12,958 nucleotides of DNA, from positions 1 to 12,958 of the forward strand of contig NZ_JAIVFR010000073.1 in assembly GCF_020829685.1 (NCBI RefSeq). Reading direction: 5' to 3'. Position 1 is the first letter of the stretch, and each line of letters begins with the position of its first letter. Shown piece after piece: positions 12,673 through 12,958 of this stretch. The DNA is from Nostoc sp. CHAB 5715. GTDB lineage: Bacteria; Cyanobacteriota; Cyanobacteriia; Cyanobacteriales; Nostocaceae. The notes under the pieces are model-generated. The model did no database searches. It had not been told where the DNA came from and saw only the letters and a program-made list of their open reading frames with translations. Both the position numbers and the translations under genes were made by a program.

Positions 12673-12958
12673 ATGAAAGTACTCTTACTCTACCCCCGTT
12701 TTCCCAAAACGTTTTGGTCTTACGACGAATTCATGAAAATAGCGGGACTTAAGGCATCTATTCCGCCGCTAGGTATTCTGACTGTTGCCGCTATGCTACC
12801 AACAGACTGGGAAGTTCGGTTTTATGACCGCAATGTTAACCAAGAAACGGATGCTGATTGGCAATGGTGCGACATCGTGATTCTTTCTGCCATGCTTGCA
12901 CAGAAAGAAGACTTTCTCGCCCAAATTCATAAAGCAGCGCAACTGGGGAAAAAAGTTG
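12673..12958 (+). CDS. B12-binding radical SAM protein, N-terminal part (window edge)
   Basis: The first 95 residues form the start of a cobalamin-binding domain of the radical SAM class. MKVLLLYPRFPKTFWSYDEF, KASIPPLGILTVAAMLP, WEVRFYDRNV and CDIVILSAML match the N-terminal Rossmann-like fold of the DUF4070-type B12-binding radical SAM family, which includes the hopanoid methylase HpnP and related methyltransferases. The Fe-S CxxxCxxC motif lies beyond the window, so the exact reaction cannot be told. The start is well supported: AGAGGA (12659-12664) lies 8 bp before the ATG. Confidence 0.85.
   Translation, partial: MKVLLLYPRFPKTFWSYDEFMKIAGLKASIPPLGILTVAAMLPTDWEVRFYDRNVNQETDADWQWCDIVILSAMLAQKEDFLAQIHKAAQLGKKV

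Overview
The window looks like accessory-rich chromosome from a filamentous, heterocyst-forming type cyanobacterium (Nostoc or a close relative). The evidence is the many HIP1 octamers (GCGATCGC, at least twelve), protein families typical of cyanobacteria (DUF3616, DUF3386, NIL-ferredoxin, DUF2887), and long intergenic spaces packed with heptamer tandem repeats, palindromes and short inverted-repeat elements. No rRNA, tRNA or CRISPR array was seen.

Layout. 1-1407: the 5' end of a probable CHAD-domain gene (-) diverges from a DUF3616 gene (+), with two overlapping dyads between them. 1438-2449: a NIL-domain 2[4Fe-4S] ferredoxin and a cupin protein, both (-). 2528-3074: a repeat-damaged zone where the cupin 5' end and an AraC-family regulator remnant meet at a palindromic repeat; the AraC remnant is further split by a 141-bp inverted-repeat element. 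3153-4581: a DUF3386 gene (-) diverging from a GAF/LuxR regulator (+). 4582-5853: 1.3 kb without a credible gene but rich in repeats: heptamer repeats, a 93-bp element, a 21-bp tandem array interrupted by an element that is itself interrupted by another, and a composite palindrome. 5854-7408: a secreted TPR protein and a PsiE-like membrane protein, both (+). 7784-8029: a small conserved protein. 8124-8759: four near-identical FG-GAP/VCBS-type repeats (-). 9005-9865: a DUF2887/Rpn-like nuclease (-). 9991-11980: trpS then a metF-like gene, both (-), closed by a clear intrinsic terminator. 11981-12672: the trpS upstream region and a second 21-bp tandem array. 12673-end: the start of a B12-binding radical SAM gene (+).

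Main discovery. Four short elements end in (T/C)AGGACTTACGCA and its inverse, and each is flanked by a perfect 5-bp direct repeat: ATTTA, AAATA, GACTT and GTGTA. Removing an element plus one repeat copy restores the reading frame of the AraC remnant, restores an exact 21-bp unit in the tandem array, and reduces the outer nested element to 93 bp, the same length as the solo copy. This is strong internal evidence for a mobile, non-autonomous (MITE-like) family with 5-bp target duplication and sequential nested insertion. No transposase for it lies in the window.

The housekeeping genes (trpS, metF-like) show no obvious functional link to the accessory genes. The likeliest regulatory units are the LuxR/DUF3386 divergent pair and the trpS-metF tandem.
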